From Pseudomonadota bacterium (lineage in GTDB: Bacteria; Pseudomonadota; Gammaproteobacteria; Burkholderiales; Methylophilaceae), in NCBI GenBank assembly GCA_029781535.1, contig JAKOWL010000235.1, positions 1 through 38,002 on the forward strand: 38,002 bases of DNA, read 5' to 3'. Both the position numbers and the translations under genes were made by a program. Below the pieces are notes generated by a model. It was not told the origin of the DNA, did not search any database, and saw nothing but the letters and a program-made list of their open reading frames with translations. Below are positions 1 to 9,950 of the stretch, piece by piece. The first letter of the stretch is position 1, and each line of letters starts with the position of its first letter.

Positions 1-221
1 ACGGTCAACCCATCATACAGCTTGTTCAAGTCACCGCCAGACCAGAAGGCATTCTCAAAATTTTCCGCATCCGCCTCAGCACGGTTTAATGAAAATATCT
101 TGATGAAGATATACCACCATGAAGCCAGTGAGGTAATCAGCAAAATCAGCATCACCAATTGCACAGGCAAACTGGCGCCTGTAATCAACGATAGAAATGA
201 CATATCATGCGTGACATTCAT
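1..221 (-). CDS. tolQ: TolQ, N-terminal part (gene runs off the window)
   Basis: This is the first 73 or so codons of a TolQ proton-channel subunit of the Tol-Pal envelope system; the rest lies left of position 1. The reverse strand reads [20 protein letters not shown], then a hydrophobic segment (about residues 20-42) and the stretch WWYIFIKIFSLNRAEADAEN, which matches the start of TolQ: a first transmembrane helix followed by a basic, charged cytoplasmic region. The ATG at 221 overlaps the TGA of the upstream ybgC by 4 bases, so translation is probably coupled. ybgC-tolQ is the classic order of the tol-pal operon, which strongly supports the call. ExbB is the nearest alternative, but the ybgC neighbour argues against it. 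Confidence 0.85.
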   Translation of the reverse strand, partial: MNVTHDMSFLSLITGASLPVQLVMLILLITSLASWWYIFIKIFSLNRAEADAENFENAFWSGGDLNKLYDGLT

Positions 222-655
222 GCGGACTCCATTGCATTATTTAAAGAGATTGAAGATATGGCTTGCAGGATTTCTGCCGGGATGCCAGTTGGCTTGAAAC
301 TTTGGGCATTGACACAAGCTACTCTTACTTGCGCCTCAATCAATGTTTCATCGTTACGTAATATTTTTTGGGCAAATGTGATACTGCTCCGCCCAAGATC
401 TAAAATATACATGCTCACGGTCAATCGGTCGTTGAATTTTGCCGGTTTTTTAAACCTGATCTCCAAGCTGTGTACTACGATAACGATCCCTAGTTCGTCG
501 CGCAGCGTGGTCTGCTCATAACCCAGAGCACGTAACCACTCAGTCCGTGCGCGTTCCAGAAAGTTCAAATACTGGCTGTGATAGACGACACCACCAGCAT
601 CAGTATCCTCATAATAAACGCGTATCGGCCAATCAAATACGGCTACTGCTGCCAT
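218..655 (-). CDS. ybgC: YbgC-type acyl-CoA thioesterase (tol-pal cluster)
   Basis: This 145-residue hotdog-fold thioesterase hydrolyses acyl-CoA thioesters in the cytoplasm and is normally the first gene of the tol-pal operon. Residues 12-45 carry the family signature [19 protein letters not shown], including the catalytic Asp in DTDAGG, followed by [15 protein letters not shown]. The length is usual for the family. The gene overlaps the 3' end of ruvB by 13 bases and its TGA overlaps the tolQ ATG, so ruvB, ybgC and tolQ are probably read from one message. In enterobacteria the family is linked to phospholipid metabolism at the membrane; whether that holds here is inference. Confidence 0.93.
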   Translation of the reverse strand: MAAVAVFDWPIRVYYEDTDAGGVVYHSQYLNFLERARTEWLRALGYEQTTLRDELGIVIVVHSLEIRFKKPAKFNDRLTVSMYILDLGRSSITFAQKILRNDETLIEAQVRVACVNAQSFKPTGIPAEILQAISSISLNNAMESA

Positions 656-1680
656 AATTCTCCACTGGCCATATTGCTTGGCACTGCCAACCCAAAATGC
701 TGGTAGGCAGAAGCTGTGGCAACCCTTCCTCGCGGTGTACGCATCAAGTAGCCCTGCTGAATCAAATAAGGCTCAAGCACATCTTCAATTGTGTCACGCT
801 CCTCCCCAATCGCCGCAGCAAGATTGTCAAGACCCACCGGCCCTCCACCAAACTTTTCCAGCACGGCCATGAGTAGCTTCCTATCCATCACATCAAAGCC
901 CAATTTATCTACATCAAGCATTTTCAATGCGGCATCGGCGATATCTGCATTTACTTCGCCATTCGCTTTCACTTGTGCAAAATCACGCACACGGCGCAGC
1001 AATCGATTGGCGATACGTGGGGTTCCGCGTGAACGCTTGGCAATCTCATAGGCTCCGGCGTCTGTCATGTTGACATCCAACAGCCCTGCGCTACGGTACA
1101 CAATGCGCCCCAGTTCTTCCGCACTGTAAAACTCCAGACGAGAGACAATCCCGAAACGATCCCGAAGTGGGTTAGTCAGCATCCCGGCTCTTGTAGTTGC
1201 CCCTACCAGCGTAAATGGCGGCAGATCCAGTCGCACGCTGCGCGCCGCCGGCCCTTCACCAATCATGATATCGAGTCGATAATCTTCCATGGCCGGATAA
1301 AGAATTTCTTCCACGACTGGCGATAGTCGATGAATCTCGTCAATGAACAAGACATCATTGGGCTCGAGATTTGTCAATAAAGCCGCCAGATCGCCAGCAC
1401 GTTCTAATACTGGCCCAGAGGTTTGTCGCAGATTGACGCCCATTTCCCGGGCGATGATGTGCGCTAGCGTGGTTTTGCCCAAGCCGGGCGGGCCGAACAG
1501 CAACACATGATCCAGCGCTTCCTTACGTGCACGTGCCGCATTGATGAAGATTTCCAACTGGCTACGCGCTTTTTCCTGCCCCACATATTCATCCAACACT
1601 TTAGGGCGTAGGGCACGCTCGATGGCTTCTTCTTGTGGGCCGGCTGCTGCTGGAGCGATGAGACGATCTGTTTCAATCAT
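643..1680 (-). CDS. ruvB: Holliday junction branch migration ATPase RuvB
   Basis: RuvB is the hexameric AAA+ motor that, with RuvA, drives branch migration of Holliday junctions during recombinational repair. The 345-residue product has the expected length. Visible motifs are the Walker [13 protein letters not shown] (about residue 63), the Walker [12 protein letters not shown] (about 111), the sensor region [18 protein letters not shown] (about 160-177) and the C-terminal winged helix with [16 protein letters not shown]. It overlaps ybgC downstream and lies 27 bases after the GGDEF/EAL gene. In this genome ruvB is separated from ruvA by three unrelated sensory genes, whereas ruvA and ruvB are adjacent in many proteobacteria. 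No strong ribosome binding site is seen before the ATG, so coupling to the gene upstream is possible. Confidence 0.97.
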   Translation of the reverse strand: MIETDRLIAPAAAGPQEEAIERALRPKVLDEYVGQEKARSQLEIFINAARARKEALDHVLLFGPPGLGKTTLAHIIAREMGVNLRQTSGPVLERAGDLAALLTNLEPNDVLFIDEIHRLSPVVEEILYPAMEDYRLDIMIGEGPAARSVRLDLPPFTLVGATTRAGMLTNPLRDRFGIVSRLEFYSAEELGRIVYRSAGLLDVNMTDAGAYEIAKRSRGTPRIANRLLRRVRDFAQVKANGEVNADIADAALKMLDVDKLGFDVMDRKLLMAVLEKFGGGPVGLDNLAAAIGEERDTIEDVLEPYLIQQGYLMRTPRGRVATASAYQHFGLAVPSNMASGELWQQ

Positions 1681-1707
1681 GGCGGTGTCTGTAGTAAAAC
1701 ACCGTTA

Positions 1708-3837
1708 TTATGTATTTAAACCGCTAAATTTCTCAATCAATTTTTTGATAGCGACCGGCGGACCTAAATGCATCCCTTGTCCATAATCGATACCTATCCT
1801 CTTGAGCTCATCCAACACAGCATCATTCTCAACGAATTCCGCAACTGTTTTGATATTCAGCGCCTGTGCCACACTGTGGATAGATTGCACCATGGCATGG
1901 TCTATTTTATTGATATTCATCTCCTTGACAAAAGAACCTTCAATCTTCAAATAATCTACTTCAAAATTTTTGAGATACATGAATGAAGACATGCCGCTAC
2001 CAAAATCATCCAAAGCGAACTTGCAGCCGATTTTCCTGAGCGCTGTGAACAGATTGATGGTGTTCTTCAAGTTCACAATCGCAGCCGTCTCCGTGATCTC
2101 AAAACAGATACTGGATGGCGGTATCGCATAAATGGCAAACTGCTCACGGATGAAACCCAGCAAACTCTTGTCGCCAAGCGATGTTCCCGACAAATTCACC
2201 GAGAAAAGATAATTGCAGTTATCACGACATATATCCAATAATTGCCGGTAAGCTGCAAAAGTGTTCTTTATTACCCATCGGTCAATATTTGGCATTAGCT
2301 GATAACGCTCGGCGGAAGTGATGAAAGCAGTCGGCATCACCAACTGGCCTGATGCGTCGAACTTGCGTATCAGTACTTCGTAATGCTGCAGCGCCTTCTC
2401 TTTCGAGCTTGCATACGGACTCAAAGGCACAATCGGCTGACAATACAGGACAAACTGTTCATCATCAATGTTACTGGTGATGTCCGAAACGGCCGCGACT
2501 GCACTTTGCCGCTGCATCATCTCGACATCACCTGCGCTATACAGATAGCTTTGGTTTTTTCCTGCTTTTTTAGCGGCATAACATGCAGCATCTGCTGCTT
2601 GCAGAATACTGCTGGCAGTCTGGAAGCTCGAATCAATCACCACCATGCCGATACTCAGGCCAATATTGAACACTTTATCTTCATGCGCAAATCGATAATC
2701 CCTCACCAATTTGACCAGGTCGTTACATATCTGCTGCGCATCACTCAAACTGCAGTTTTCCAGCAACAGCCCGAATTCATCCCCACCTACACGGGCTAAA
2801 GTATCTTTATCTCTCACGCGGTGCGCAAACAACACGCTGATCTGCTTCAGCAGCTCATCGCCAGCACCATGTCCGCAAGTATCATTTACCAGCTTGAACT
2901 GGTCCAGATCCAGATAACACAATACATGCTGCGGCCTTGCCTCGCTGATTTGAGCCAGGCAACGCTCTATTCGACTTTCGAATTCACGGCGATTGATCAG
3001 ACCAGTCAGGTCATCATGCTGTGCTTGATGTCTCAGCATGTCGGTCGCCTCATGTATCCTTTCCTGCATATTCTCATAGGCAGATTTCATACTTTTTGCC
3101 ATCGAATTAAAACCTTTTTGCAAGGTACCAAGCTCTCCGGAAGAGTTTTCAGTAATAGTGTGATGATAGACACCCTCACCCAGCTTATTCACAGCCCAAG
3201 CGATTTCCTGGATAGGTTTCGTGATATTCCGGCCAATCTGCCAGGCAATCAAACCACTCAACAACAAACCAAACCCGCCAATTGCGACGATTTTGGCGAT
3301 GAGACTTTTTTGCAAATCCAGTAACTGCTGACTACTGAGCGACACATATACCTGACCGATTTCAAGACTCGGCATCTGCTGCTTCTTGTTCGTTAAGGAT
3401 TCATCTTCGGCGGTGGAAAAATCTTCGATTTCCACAAGGCTTCTGTATATGGGCGCAGTGAATATCACCGCATTATCGGCCTTCACAATATCGAGGTGTT
3501 GTTCATGCAGCTTGGAGATATAGCGCGTCGGGATAGGCCGGCCGCTTAATGCCAACACTTGACCGTATTGATCCGTCACCATCACCGCAATAATTTCCTC
3601 ATCACTCGATAGCGCTTGATTTGCAAGCTTCTGCAACATGTTTTGATTGCCGGAAATAACACCGTATTCCATGGCTGGTGCAAGCTGCGAGGCAACGATA
3701 CGGCCACGGTCCTGCTGAGACTCATTCAGGATTCTGAACACATTGGAAATGGCATACCCCGCCAATATCACGGCAAACAAGACCGCAGGCAAGGTTCCCA
3801 GCAGTATGACGCGACCTTTGATACCGAAATTTTTCAT
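1708..3837 (-). CDS. Membrane GGDEF-EAL protein (c-di-GMP synthesis/hydrolysis)
   Basis: This 709-residue inner-membrane signalling protein should make or degrade c-di-GMP. From the N-terminus it has a transmembrane helix (about 9-31), a periplasmic sensor region (about 32-180), a second helix (about 183-203), a HAMP linker, a GGDEF domain and an EAL domain. The GGDEF motif is intact at residues 351-355, with a complete inhibitory I-site (RDKD) beginning nine residues earlier at 342. The EAL signature reads EVL (E487), and the other catalytic elements NLSG, EITE, DDFGSG and KIEG are present, so both domains may be active. The ATG follows the binding-protein stop by 4 bases, with GGAG as ribosome binding site inside that gene's end. 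Co-transcription with a periplasmic binding protein and a TonB-dependent receptor suggests that the ligand state is relayed to c-di-GMP. Confidence 0.93.
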   Translation of the reverse strand: MKNFGIKGRVILLGTLPAVLFAVILAGYAISNVFRILNESQQDRGRIVASQLAPAMEYGVISGNQNMLQKLANQALSSDEEIIAVMVTDQYGQVLALSGRPIPTRYISKLHEQHLDIVKADNAVIFTAPIYRSLVEIEDFSTAEDESLTNKKQQMPSLEIGQVYVSLSSQQLLDLQKSLIAKIVAIGGFGLLLSGLIAWQIGRNITKPIQEIAWAVNKLGEGVYHHTITENSSGELGTLQKGFNSMAKSMKSAYENMQERIHEATDMLRHQAQHDDLTGLINRREFESRIERCLAQISEARPQHVLCYLDLDQFKLVNDTCGHGAGDELLKQISVLFAHRVRDKDTLARVGGDEFGLLLENCSLSDAQQICNDLVKLVRDYRFAHEDKVFNIGLSIGMVVIDSSFQTASSILQAADAACYAAKKAGKNQSYLYSAGDVEMMQRQSAVAAVSDITSNIDDEQFVLYCQPIVPLSPYASSKEKALQHYEVLIRKFDASGQLVMPTAFITSAERYQLMPNIDRWVIKNTFAAYRQLLDICRDNCNYLFSVNLSGTSLGDKSLLGFIREQFAIYAIPPSSICFEITETAAIVNLKNTINLFTALRKIGCKFALDDFGSGMSSFMYLKNFEVDYLKIEGSFVKEMNINKIDHAMVQSIHSVAQALNIKTVAEFVENDAVLDELKRIGIDYGQGMHLGPPVAIKKLIEKFSGLNT

Positions 3838-3841
3838 GGCT

Positions 3842-4789
3842 CTACTCCATCTGCAGCATCTTTTTCACTGCTGCATCTTCGCTAATGAATGGGATATTGA
3901 GTGCCCGCGCTACTTGCTGATTGATGCTTACCGAAAAATATTTTGGCACCTGAGGGGGGGGGAGTAAATTCTGCGATTGCTGAGATTTATTTGCCAGCTC
4001 CACGGCCTGCTTCGCAAGCTGAGCTGTCGTGCTATAGACAGCTGCAAGCGCACCAGCCTTGACATAAGATTGCGAAAAGCCAAATACCGGCTTCTGGTAG
4101 CGGTATGAAGTCAGCAAAATAGGCTGCACCGTCTCTCGACTATATATCACCGGATCTGGCACAGCAAGCAGGGCATCATTGGCCTGAAGCACCTGATTCA
4201 ATTTGGGAATCAAATCACTTTCCTGTGCAAGGTTTTCGGTATTGACATGAAGCCCAGTCTTTTCCCCTTCATCCTTGAGTCCCTCGCCATACTGTAAAGA
4301 GGTACTTCCAAGCAGCACCCCAAGATTTTTAGATTCCGGCAACATGGTCTTGACCAGCGCCATTTGTCTGGAATAAGGCTGATCCAGGACAATTGCGCTA
4401 AAGTTGCCTAACATACGATCGCTTTTTCCCATGATGTCATTAAACACTGGCAACGGGGTGAATACCCCCAGAACAGGCGTACTGGGCTTGAGCTTGCTGG
4501 AAACTTCGAGCGCCTTCACACCTAAAGCTATCACCAAGTCACTATTTTCCGCTACGCTTAGTTTTTCCGATTCCCCAAGATCCACCACCTTGACCTTGTA
4601 TGCCGCATTGTTGCTGTTCACCAACTCATGCTTGAACTCTTCTACAAACGCCTTATTAGTTTGCGTAGGCGCACTCATGACAATGGTGATACCAGTAAAC
4701 GCCTGAGCCATATTTGGCGCGCAGAATACCCATAGCAACACCAACTTCGTTGCCAGTGTGCGTACATCAAATATACTTTTTATTGTCAA
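3842..4789 (-). CDS. Orphan ABC-type periplasmic substrate-binding protein (COG2984/DUF534-like)
   Basis: This 315-residue protein resembles the COG2984 (ABC_sub_bind) family of periplasmic binding proteins. It has an N-terminal signal peptide ending near APNMAQA (about residue 30), then a Rossmann-like bilobed domain with ITIVMSAPTQTNKAFVEEF, DLVIALGVKALEVSS and PVFGFSQSYVKAGALAAV. The C-terminal VPKYFSVSINQQVARALNI matches the usual family ending. The start drawn is a TTG, because no upstream ATG or GTG fits and the signal peptide needs this region; a weak ribosome binding site makes this start uncertain. No ABC permease or ATPase gene is nearby, so it probably acts as a ligand sensor for the adjoining GGDEF-EAL protein. 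A run of nine C in the coding strand lies near its 3' end. Confidence 0.8.
   Translation of the reverse strand: MTIKSIFDVRTLATKLVLLWVFCAPNMAQAFTGITIVMSAPTQTNKAFVEEFKHELVNSNNAAYKVKVVDLGESEKLSVAENSDLVIALGVKALEVSSKLKPSTPVLGVFTPLPVFNDIMGKSDRMLGNFSAIVLDQPYSRQMALVKTMLPESKNLGVLLGSTSLQYGEGLKDEGEKTGLHVNTENLAQESDLIPKLNQVLQANDALLAVPDPVIYSRETVQPILLTSYRYQKPVFGFSQSYVKAGALAAVYSTTAQLAKQAVELANKSQQSQNLLPPPQVPKYFSVSINQQVARALNIPFISEDAAVKKMLQME
3954..3962 (+). repeat. Nine-base G homopolymer inside a coding region
   Basis: Nine consecutive G on the plus strand (C on the coding strand) encode part of LLPPPQ in the orphan binding protein. The frame is open through the tract as given, and the residues after it match the family ending. 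Such tracts are prone to replication slippage. Confidence 0.9.
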
Positions 4790-4820
4790 AACAAAAGCTT
4801 ACATAAAAACTGCAAAATCA

Positions 4821-6923
4821 CTAAAAATCTAATTTCAAATTGATGCGCGCCCGGCGTTTTGCCTCGTTATAATCAGCAAACTCCAAGTAGTGACTGTTAA
4901 ATAGATTTTCAACTACAAACGACACCTCACCACCGAGATTTGCTTGCTTAAATTTACGCGCAATCCTCAAATCAGATTTTCTTACTAAATCGACCGGATC
5001 ACCATCACCCAATTGGGTAGTCTTGCCAACCTGATAATAGGCAAACGTACCATCCCAATTCTCGTCAAAACGGTGCGTTAGCATCATGCTGAGACTATGT
5101 TCCGGCATGGACTTGGTAAAGTTCCTCTTAAGACTGGCCTGCGTTTCCCGGATATGTACAAAAGCATAATTAAATAGGAACCTTGTGTCGGCACTGAGTT
5201 TCCAGTCCGTTTGCAATTCGATGCCCTCTGCCATCGCATCTCCCGAGTTCGCTGACGAATCGGCAACAAAACTCCCGTTCAGCTGCCTATTCAAGAGCAG
5301 CACACCCACCGGTGCTGTGATGACTCTATCTCTATCCTTGATCATGCCCATCAATCTGTCACTGAACAGCCGCACATCCATGTGCATCCCGCCAAACTTG
5401 CCTAGATACCCTATCTCCCTGGAAACTATTCTCTCTGCATCCACATAGCCATCATCAGCAATCTTTTGTTGCATAATTGCAGTGTATGGAGCAGCAACAA
5501 GTGGGGCGGTATATTTCCAATCGAATTTTTTCTCGATGTAGTTTGGGGTACGCAGGGCACTGGATACGCCCAATCGAATAGTATGATCAGGGCTTGGTTT
5601 GAAATTCAAACTGGCACGTGGAGATAAATCAGTCCCGGTAAAATCATTATGCTCCAGCATGGCACCGGCATTGGCTGTCCACATCCGATTGGGACGCCAT
5701 TCTAGATGCCCGAAAATACGTTGCAGATCAAAAGCATCGGTCTTTTTAGTCCCCAAATACAAAGGTGCGTACATGGTATCCTGCCGGATGCTACCGCCCC
5801 AAACAGCGCGCAAACTATCCCCGACTGTAAATGTATGCTGCGCCTCTATGTCCGATCGTTCACTCACTACATCGTTGTTTATAATTAAATTATCGATGCC
5901 TAAATGCGTTGCAATCGCAGTCAGGGTAGCTTTCTTTACAGGATTAGTTTCTTGTGCGGCCTCTCCCAGAAAATAATCTTTTAATGAAGCCGAAGTAACC
6001 GTATCATCTGTGCGTTCACGACTATGGTATGCCTGAACCTGCAAATCACTGGTATCCGAAAGCCGATGTTTCCAGCGTACAAGGCCATGATAGTCTGTAA
6101 CCTGCGTTGAATGCGGCCGGAGGATGAGGTCTTCGACAGTACCATCACCACGTTCACCATCGGTCAGGCCAATTTCGAATTCCAGATTGTCATTCAAACC
6201 AACCTGATAGTCTGTCTGGGCATTTAAGAAACGTGTACGTTTGAAATCGTCACGACGATCAAACCCATCATCCTGACGGTAACCCACGGTAGCGCGGTAA
6301 GCAAAACCGTCAACCCTGCCTGCATGGCGATAAAATGCTTCATTACGTCCGTTCCCATGCGTCAGTAGTGCTGTACTGCCAGAAACTTCGGTAGGGTTCT
6401 GCGTGATGATGTTGATGGTAGCAAAAAAAGCATTGGCGCCATAACTGGCAGCATTGGGGCCGCGCGTCACTTCGATACGCTCGATATCCATCAGCGCAAC
6501 TGGTAATTCACTCCATTTCACCCCGCCAAACAAAGGCGTATAGACAGAACGCCCATTCACCAGCACCTGCATATTGCCGGGATAAGCATTTGTCATCCCA
6601 TGATAACTGACTGCATGATTGGTGTTATACACAAAGCCGGCATTAGCACCTACATACATGCCGGGAACCAGCCGGAAAAGTTCCGGCAGATCTACTGCGC
6701 CCGATGCGCGTATCGTCTCGCGGTCTATCACGGTAACAGCGGACGGCGAATCCGCCACACTTTGTTTGAGCCGAGAAACCGTCAGCACCCTAGGCATCTC
6801 ATCCAGATAGTCATGCTCGGACAGCGGATGCTCCATATCCTCAGCATGCCCTATCTGGGCAGACAACGCCAAGGCACTTAACAAGAAAACCAGGTCAAAT
6901 CGCATTTTTCTCGAATCATTCAT
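4821..6923 (-). CDS. TonB-dependent outer-membrane receptor
   Basis: This 700-residue protein is an outer-membrane active-transport receptor. It has a signal peptide (about residues 1-27, ending near AQIGHA), a plug domain (about 45-160: [20 protein letters not shown], then [41 protein letters not shown]) and a beta-barrel ending in INLKLDF with the usual terminal aromatic residue. The ligand cannot be told from sequence. The ATG at 6923 overlaps the ruvA stop by 4 bases, and the binding-protein gene begins 31 bases after its stop, so it is drawn into the same transcript. Its partner genes suggest the receptor imports or detects a ligand that the binding protein and GGDEF-EAL protein then report. 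There is no TonB/ExbB/ExbD gene in the window. Confidence 0.93.
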   Translation of the reverse strand: MNDSRKMRFDLVFLLSALALSAQIGHAEDMEHPLSEHDYLDEMPRVLTVSRLKQSVADSPSAVTVIDRETIRASGAVDLPELFRLVPGMYVGANAGFVYNTNHAVSYHGMTNAYPGNMQVLVNGRSVYTPLFGGVKWSELPVALMDIERIEVTRGPNAASYGANAFFATINIITQNPTEVSGSTALLTHGNGRNEAFYRHAGRVDGFAYRATVGYRQDDGFDRRDDFKRTRFLNAQTDYQVGLNDNLEFEIGLTDGERGDGTVEDLILRPHSTQVTDYHGLVRWKHRLSDTSDLQVQAYHSRERTDDTVTSASLKDYFLGEAAQETNPVKKATLTAIATHLGIDNLIINNDVVSERSDIEAQHTFTVGDSLRAVWGGSIRQDTMYAPLYLGTKKTDAFDLQRIFGHLEWRPNRMWTANAGAMLEHNDFTGTDLSPRASLNFKPSPDHTIRLGVSSALRTPNYIEKKFDWKYTAPLVAAPYTAIMQQKIADDGYVDAERIVSREIGYLGKFGGMHMDVRLFSDRLMGMIKDRDRVITAPVGVLLLNRQLNGSFVADSSANSGDAMAEGIELQTDWKLSADTRFLFNYAFVHIRETQASLKRNFTKSMPEHSLSMMLTHRFDENWDGTFAYYQVGKTTQLGDGDPVDLVRKSDLRIARKFKQANLGGEVSFVVENLFNSHYLEFADYNEAKRRARINLKLDF

Positions 6924-7495
6924 TTTGAAAGCAGCTTCAAGGCCTGCTTGATGCCATCCGAGACACTGATATCGGCGTTTAATTGTTTTACCGCCAATTG
7001 TGCCTCGCGCTCATTGTAGCCCAAAGCCAACAGCGCATTGAGCACATCGTGCGTGACTGTCTTAACTGGATTCGCACCTCCGGCTGTTTCAGCAACAGCA
7101 AATTTGTCTTTCAGCTCCAGCAACAGACGTTCCGCAGTCTTTTTGCCTATTCCCGGCACACGCGTCAGCAACCCTGTTTCCTGCAGGGAGATCGCCTGTG
7201 CAAGGTCGTCTACCGACATGCCGCTGAGGATGGACAAGGCAGACTTGGCACCTATGCCGTTCACTTTCACCAACTGACGGAACGTACTGCGTTCGCGCTC
7301 CGTGCCGAAGGCATACAGCAGATGCGCATCTTCGCGCACGATCAACTGTGTCCACAAAGTCACTTTCTCACCCAGATTCGGCAGGTTGTAGAAAGTGCTC
7401 ATCGGCACCTCGCATTCGTAACCCACGCCATTACAATCCAGCACAATCTGCGGTGGCGTCTTTTCTATCAGCGTTCCGGTCAAGCGCCCAATCAT
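6920..7495 (-). CDS. ruvA: Holliday junction DNA-binding protein RuvA
   Basis: RuvA binds four-way DNA junctions as a tetramer and loads RuvB. The start is placed at the ATG at 7495 ([20 protein letters not shown]), the near-universal RuvA N-terminus, giving 191 residues; the open frame extends upstream but that part overlaps the prenyltransferase gene in another frame. Domain I is the OB fold (1-63). Domain II has the two helix-hairpin-helix motifs, [15 protein letters not shown] and [19 protein letters not shown]. Domain III is the RuvB-contacting C-terminus ending in [11 protein letters not shown]. The ATG overlaps the TGA of the prenyltransferase gene and its own TGA overlaps the start of the TonB receptor, both by 4 bases. 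Transcription towards ruvB therefore passes through the three sensory genes. Confidence 0.97.
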   Translation of the reverse strand: MIGRLTGTLIEKTPPQIVLDCNGVGYECEVPMSTFYNLPNLGEKVTLWTQLIVREDAHLLYAFGTERERSTFRQLVKVNGIGAKSALSILSGMSVDDLAQAISLQETGLLTRVPGIGKKTAERLLLELKDKFAVAETAGGANPVKTVTHDVLNALLALGYNEREAQLAVKQLNADISVSDGIKQALKLLSK

Positions 7496-8448
7496 AGAAT
7501 CCCCATCATTAATACGAATGACAATAATACTCCATGTAGCAGCATTGCGCGGATAGAGTCGATGATGGCTGGCGCCAACAGCTGTGGCTGTGTGGCATGC
7601 CGGCGCAACAGGAAAAATGCGCGCCATGAGAAGAACAACGGCAACCCAGCCAGCAAGGCTGTTTCCGGCAACACCTGCAGTGCTACCAACAGCATCAGCC
7701 AGGCGCCTGCTAGCATGGCTATCAGCGCATATCCTAAGACAGCCTGACGCAAGTTCAGGCGTGCCACCCAATGTCGCTTGCCAGCCTGCATATCGGCCTT
7801 ACGGTCAGGGAACTGGTTGATGTACAGCAAATTCGTCACCAGTAGCGCATATGGCAGGCCAAGCTGGAGCGGCTGCATGGAGAAGCCACGTCTTTGTACG
7901 AAATCCATACCGACGACCACTCCCAGAAAACCCAGCAGCACACATAGCTCACCCCAGCCTCGGCTATTCAATTTGAATGGTGTGGCTGAGTATGCCCAGC
8001 CTATCAGCACACCGGCCAGCCCTATCCAGAACAAACCTATACCAGCTTGCCACACCAGCCACAACCCGCCTGCAATAGCAGCCGTCAGAAGCCCATAGCC
8101 AAAACGCCGGGTTTGCTGCTTGCTCAGCACACCATTCTGGATGAAGCGGCTGCCGCCGGTAAAAGGGTAGACCCGATCCAGATTGATTGCGTCCGTGCCA
8201 TCCGCATCAAAATAATCATTCAGCACATTAACGGCCGCATGAACAAGGAACGCCAGGCAGATGCTTAGTGCTGCCAACGGCCAATTCACCTCCATACCAG
8301 AATGCGATGCAACGGCAATGCCCAGCAAACATGCCACCAGGCTAGCCGAAAAGAATGCTGGACGCGTCGCCGCCAGATACAAACGAAAAGGATGGGGAAA
8401 CTGTTGCAGAGAAGGTTCTGCCGGGATTTTTCTGCTGGTAGCTGTCAT
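7492..8448 (-). CDS. UbiA-superfamily prenyltransferase (MenA-like)
   Basis: This 318-residue integral membrane protein belongs to the UbiA superfamily, which attaches polyprenyl chains to aromatic acceptors. The first Asp-rich motif is [20 protein letters not shown] (about residues 77-96) and the second is [15 protein letters not shown] (about 212-226). About eight hydrophobic helices separate these elements. [10 protein letters not shown] followed by TGGSR is closer to MenA (dihydroxynaphthoate prenyltransferase) than to UbiA. No other menaquinone gene is nearby, and betaproteobacteria usually make ubiquinone, so the acceptor is uncertain. The gene lies between ruvC (136-base gap) and ruvA (4-base overlap) and is probably co-transcribed with ruvA. 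Confidence 0.85.
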   Translation of the reverse strand: MTATSRKIPAEPSLQQFPHPFRLYLAATRPAFFSASLVACLLGIAVASHSGMEVNWPLAALSICLAFLVHAAVNVLNDYFDADGTDAINLDRVYPFTGGSRFIQNGVLSKQQTRRFGYGLLTAAIAGGLWLVWQAGIGLFWIGLAGVLIGWAYSATPFKLNSRGWGELCVLLGFLGVVVGMDFVQRRGFSMQPLQLGLPYALLVTNLLYINQFPDRKADMQAGKRHWVARLNLRQAVLGYALIAMLAGAWLMLLVALQVLPETALLAGLPLFFSWRAFFLLRRHATQPQLLAPAIIDSIRAMLLHGVLLSFVLMMGIL

Positions 8449-8509
8449 GATTCAACTCATCAAAAACAGCGATTGAAAAATTGCTTTTTGCTTACGATTC
8501 CAAATGATG

Positions 8510-8542
8510 CTCTGGAAGGTGCATGGATATTGGCTTCCAGAG
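8510..8542. repeat. Inverted repeat between ruvC and the prenyltransferase gene
   Basis: Perfect 9-base arms CTCTGGAAG (8510-8518) and CTTCCAGAG (8534-8542) flank a 15-base loop. There is no clear T-tract on the minus-strand exit side, so this is not a standard terminator. It could be an attenuating hairpin or processing site in the ruvC-to-ruvA message. The role is unknown. Confidence 0.5.
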
Positions 8543-8584
8543 GCATGTTTTGCGCTCGGGGCGATTTGGTGCGTCGTACGAGCA

Positions 8585-9145
8585 TCATTTCACCAGCCTG
8601 CCGCCACGCACCCGGAAACCTGCTGTCGCCAGCTTTCCCAAACCTTGCCCGCCATGTGCATGACAGATCGCACAGGCTAGCACATCCGCAGAATCTGGGC
8701 TGGGCGTGGCCGGCAGGTTCAACAGGCGCTTCACCATCTCCTGCACTTGCTCTTTCTTGGCATGGCCATTGCCCACCACCGCCTGCTTGACTTGCAAAGC
8801 GGTATACTCTGCCACCGGCAACTGCTTGATGACCGCTGCACTGATAGCAGCACCGCGAGCCTGCCCAAGCAGCAGCGTAGACTGTGGGTTTACATTAACA
8901 AACACCTTTTCCACCGCCACCTGTTCTGGCCGATAAGTGTCGATCACCTCAAAAAGCCCATCCAGTATGGTTTTCAGGCGAGTTGGCAGATCCTCTGCGC
9001 CTTCTGCCTTGCCGGTGGTAGTTTTGCTAGTAGTCTTGATAGTACCGCTGGTTATGTAAGTGATCTTCTCGCCAGTCTTCTCAATCACGCCAAAACCGGT
9101 GATACGCAGGCCAGGATCAATCCCTAAAATGCGGGTAACACTCAC
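8585..9145 (-). CDS. ruvC: Crossover junction endodeoxyribonuclease RuvC
   Basis: RuvC is the dimeric Holliday junction resolvase. The 186-residue product starts at a GTG (9145) whose bases overlap the yebC TGA (GTGA). It shows the RNase H-fold signature [17 protein letters not shown] with the first catalytic Asp, the Glu in [14 protein letters not shown], the region [25 protein letters not shown], and the C-terminal acidic pair in [17 protein letters not shown]. The last motif is usually DAxDALAxAxCH; here the second Asp is kept while the following Ala is Val. A 15-residue tail ([15 protein letters not shown]) follows. Co-transcription with yebC is expected, as in many bacteria. Confidence 0.97.
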   Translation of the reverse strand: MSVTRILGIDPGLRITGFGVIEKTGEKITYITSGTIKTTSKTTTGKAEGAEDLPTRLKTILDGLFEVIDTYRPEQVAVEKVFVNVNPQSTLLLGQARGAAISAAVIKQLPVAEYTALQVKQAVVGNGHAKKEQVQEMVKRLLNLPATPSPDSADVLACAICHAHGGQGLGKLATAGFRVRGGRLVK

Positions 9146-9867
9146 TCGTCGATGACAGCTGTGGTATAAACGTCCTGCACGTCATCCAGATCTTCCAGCG
9201 CATCCAGGATCTTCTGCATCTTCACCCCATCATCACCGGAAAACTCCGTCTCGTTCAGCGGCTTCATGGTCACCTCCGCCAGCACCGCCTTCAAGCCTGC
9301 CGCTTCCATGGCTTCTTTCACGATCACAAAATCGCCTGGAGGCGTGATGACTTCGATACTGCCATCCTCATCTGTCACAACATCTTCCGCCCCTGCCTCC
9401 AAAGCCACTTCCATGACTTTGTCTTCGCTTGTACCTGGCGCATACACCAACTGACCGCAATGCTTGAACATGAAAGCCACACAACCATCGGTACCCAGAT
9501 TGCCGCCAAATTTGGTTAGTGCGTGGCGTACATCCGCCACGGCGCGCTGTTTGTTGTCAGTCAGGCAATCGATGATGATGGCCGCGCCATTAATTCCATA
9601 GCCTTCGTAACGAATTTCCTCGTAGTTAACACCCTCCAGCTCGCCAGTACCTTTCTTGATGGCGCGTGTGATATTGTCGGCCGGCATATTCTCTTCTTTT
9701 GCTGCGGCAACCGCTGCGCGCAGGCGTGGGTTCATGCTGGTGTCACCACCACCAAGACGGGCCGAGACGGTGATCTCTTTGATCAGTTTGGTAAAGATTT
9801 TGCCGCGCTTGGCGTCCTGACGGCCTTTACGGTGTTGAATATTGGCCCATTTACTATGTCCTGCCAT
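9142..9867 (-). CDS. yebC: YebC/PmpR family protein (TACO1-like)
   Basis: This 241-residue protein begins with the family signature [20 protein letters not shown] and continues with [20 protein letters not shown]. It has the three-domain YebC length and ends [13 protein letters not shown]. Members have been described as DNA-binding regulators (PmpR) and, more recently, as translation factors that help ribosomes at proline-rich stretches. Which role applies here cannot be seen. It is the first gene of the yebC-ruvC run and precedes ruvC with a 4-base overlap. The 83 bases upstream include a TTAAAAT stretch on the minus strand that may be a -10 element, but I see no good -35. Confidence 0.96.
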   Translation of the reverse strand: MAGHSKWANIQHRKGRQDAKRGKIFTKLIKEITVSARLGGGDTSMNPRLRAAVAAAKEENMPADNITRAIKKGTGELEGVNYEEIRYEGYGINGAAIIIDCLTDNKQRAVADVRHALTKFGGNLGTDGCVAFMFKHCGQLVYAPGTSEDKVMEVALEAGAEDVVTDEDGSIEVITPPGDFVIVKEAMEAAGLKAVLAEVTMKPLNETEFSGDDGVKMQKILDALEDLDDVQDVYTTAVIDE

Positions 9868-9950
9868 CTTGCTTAGTCCCTGATATTACTTGATAAAAAG
9901 TGAATTTTAACACATGCCGGCCCAGTATCATGACACCACGCATGGCAACG

